7,123 bases of DNA, from the NCBI GenBank assembly GCA_021789795.1, contig JAJYJA010000121.1, positions 1 to 7,123 on the forward strand. Reading direction: 5' to 3'. Positions 5,984 to 7,123 of this stretch are shown here, in pieces. Made by a program: the position numbers and the translations under genes. The notes beneath the pieces are model-generated. The model saw only the letters and a program-made list of their open reading frames with translations. It had not been told where the DNA came from and searched no databases. The stretch comes from Deltaproteobacteria bacterium (GTDB lineage Bacteria > Desulfobacterota > Desulfobulbia > Desulfobulbales > VMSU01). Position 1 is the first letter of the stretch. Every line of letters begins with the position of its first letter.

Positions 5984-6958
5984 TCAGTGGCGCAGCCGTT
6001 CCTCGCAGGAAAGCAGCGACTGGCGCTGGGTCTGGCGTAGGACTTCCTGGGCGTTTTCGATGTCGCGGGTGATCTGGCGAATCAGTTCCTCGGGGCCGGA
6101 GAATTTCTTTTCGTCCCGCAGGTGTTGCAGTAGGTTGATCTTGATCGGCTTGCCGTAGATGTCCTGGTTGAAGTCGAAGATGTGGGTCTCCGCCGACACC
6201 CGCGAGCCGTCGAAGGTGGGGTTGCAGCCGATGTTCAGCACCCCGCCGTAGCACCTGCCGTCGTAGATCACCTGCACCACGTACACCCCGTGCCGGGGGC
6301 AGAGATCGTCTTCGGCGATGTGCAGGTTGGCGGTGGGGAAACCAAGCAGCTTGCCGCCCCGCTGCTGGCCGACCTGCACCTCGCCCCGGAGCTGGTAGGG
6401 CCGGCCCATGAGCTTGCGGACGTCCTCCATCCGGCCCTCGCCGATCAGCTTGCGGATCATGGTGCTGCTGACCAGCATCCCGTCCACGGAAAAGGCCTCC
6501 ACCACCGAGACCTTAAAGCCCTTTTCCTGCCCCTGCTGGCGCAGGAACGGGATGTCTCCCTGCCGGCCCTTGCCGAAGGCGTAGTCGTAACCCACCACCA
6601 ACTCCCGCACCCCTATGGTGCCAAGCAGCACCCGATCGACGAAATCCACCGCCGGCATCCGGGCGAACTCCTTGGTGAAGGGGATGATGATCAAGACATC
6701 GAGGTTGGCCAAGGCGATCAGCTCGCGTTTCTGTTCGCAGGTCGAAATCAGCTTGATACCCACCTCGGGACGGACCACCTTGAGCGGATGCGGGGCGAAG
6801 GTGATGGCGACGCTGGTGCCCTGGGCGGCGTAGGCCTTGTTGACCACCTCGGCGAACAGGAGCTGATGGCCTAGGTGCACCCCGTCGAAGTTGCCGATGG
6901 TTACGAAGGGACGGGTAAAGGGGCGGCGGATGTCGCTGAGATCGGTGTATATCTTCAT
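5984..6958 (-). CDS. ribF: Bifunctional riboflavin kinase/FAD synthetase RibF
   Basis: RibF phosphorylates riboflavin to FMN and adenylates FMN to FAD. The 324-residue product has the two expected domains. The N-terminal FAD synthetase carries TIGNFDGVHLGH (20-31, with the nucleotidyltransferase His28-x-Gly-His31), FAPHP (54-58), GYDYAFGKGRQGD (123-135) and SSTMIRKLI (164-172). The C-terminal riboflavin kinase carries GKLLGFPTANL (202-212), HGVYVV (223-228), NIGCNPTF (242-249) and ETHIFDFNQDIYGK (257-270). Length and motif order are normal and no key residue is missing. I chose ATG 6958 because MKIYTDLSDI...TIGNFDG matches the usual family N-terminus. The frame stays open to a TTG at 7036 with a GGGAG before it, but the extra 26 residues are proline-rich and unlike RibF. 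The ribosome-binding site at 6958 is weak. It is the first gene of the minus-strand series visible here and is separated from the next by 263 bp. Confidence 0.95.
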   Translation of the reverse strand: MKIYTDLSDIRRPFTRPFVTIGNFDGVHLGHQLLFAEVVNKAYAAQGTSVAITFAPHPLKVVRPEVGIKLISTCEQKRELIALANLDVLIIIPFTKEFARMPAVDFVDRVLLGTIGVRELVVGYDYAFGKGRQGDIPFLRQQGQEKGFKVSVVEAFSVDGMLVSSTMIRKLIGEGRMEDVRKLMGRPYQLRGEVQVGQQRGGKLLGFPTANLHIAEDDLCPRHGVYVVQVIYDGRCYGGVLNIGCNPTFDGSRVSAETHIFDFNQDIYGKPIKINLLQHLRDEKKFSGPEELIRQITRDIENAQEVLRQTQRQSLLSCEERLRH

Positions 6959-7123
6959 GAGGGAAGTAGGCCTCGGCGGGCGAGGATCGGGGGAGGCGTC
7001 TGGCGGCAACATAGCAAGGCCAGGGGCCGGGGTCAACGGAATATCTCCCGGCCCGCGTTTTCCCTTAAAGCCGGCGACTAGAACTAAACTTGATGGCGTC
7101 GCAAAAAGACCGATCTACTGCGG
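6959..7123. other. Region upstream of ribF to the window edge
   Basis: These 165 bp contain no supportable gene. The half next to ribF is GC-rich and could be translated only if the unlikely TTG start at 7036 were used. The outer half becomes more AT-rich from about 7075 and includes the repeat-like segment at 7090-7108. No clear promoter or terminator was identified. Confidence 0.4.
7090..7108. repeat. Possible edge of a dispersed intergenic repeat
   Basis: TTGATGGCGTCGCAAAAAG resembles, from memory, a sequence that recurs between genes in Desulfobacterota genomes, often continuing with a GACCGATC-like stretch as seen here. Only one copy is present and the window ends 15 bp later, so the repeat nature cannot be shown from this sequence alone. 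Confidence 0.3.

Noticed and set aside
6182..6874. Plus-strand open frame (230 codons) opposite ribF
   Set aside because: It is antisense to complete RibF motifs, with a low-complexity composition rich in H, D, L and A.
6959..7036. TTG start extending RibF by 26 residues
   Set aside because: A GGGAG lies before the TTG, but the added sequence is proline-rich and the family N-terminus begins at ATG 6958.

Overview
The window looks like a piece of a Desulfobacterota (former Deltaproteobacteria) chromosome. It joins the right-hand end of an integrated mobile element (about 1-1664) to GC-rich housekeeping DNA (about 1665-7123). The taxonomic guess rests on the tmRNA tag peptide (ADDYNYAVAA, a type I recall from Desulfotalea-like bacteria), the GC-rich gspE/HD-GYP/ribF neighbourhood, and a sequence at the right edge that resembles an intergenic repeat I associate with this group. 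It is an inference, not a database result.

Mobile-element side (+ strand). Positions 2-391 hold the C-terminal end of an unrecognised protein that runs off the left edge. Positions 481-1686 encode a tyrosine recombinase with an N-terminal four-cysteine zinc ribbon. Base composition here is clearly more AT-rich than in the rest of the window. The integrase converges on the tmRNA gene, and its last codons and stop lie inside the tmRNA 3' end, the usual attachment target of ssrA-integrating islands. The far end of the element is outside the window.

Chromosomal side (all - strand, so read from high to low coordinates): ribF (FMN/FAD synthesis), a 263-bp intergenic region, an HD-GYP cyclic-di-GMP phosphodiesterase, a GspE/PilB-type secretion or pilus ATPase, smpB, and ssrA (tmRNA). 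gspE and smpB are 4 bp apart, with the smpB ribosome-binding site overlapping the gspE stop. smpB and ssrA are 22 bp apart. SmpB and tmRNA together form the trans-translation ribosome-rescue system. The HD-GYP protein and the GspE ATPase could form a c-di-GMP/surface-appendage pair, but the N-terminal motif of this ATPase lacks the residues expected for c-di-GMP binding.

I found no CRISPR array, insertion sequence, rRNA or tRNA. The most notable structure is the int/ssrA junction: the integrase stop codon is supplied by the antisense of the conserved T-loop of tmRNA, and the tmRNA remains structurally complete. I see no clearly new defence or other unknown system; the part of the element that might carry one lies left of the window.
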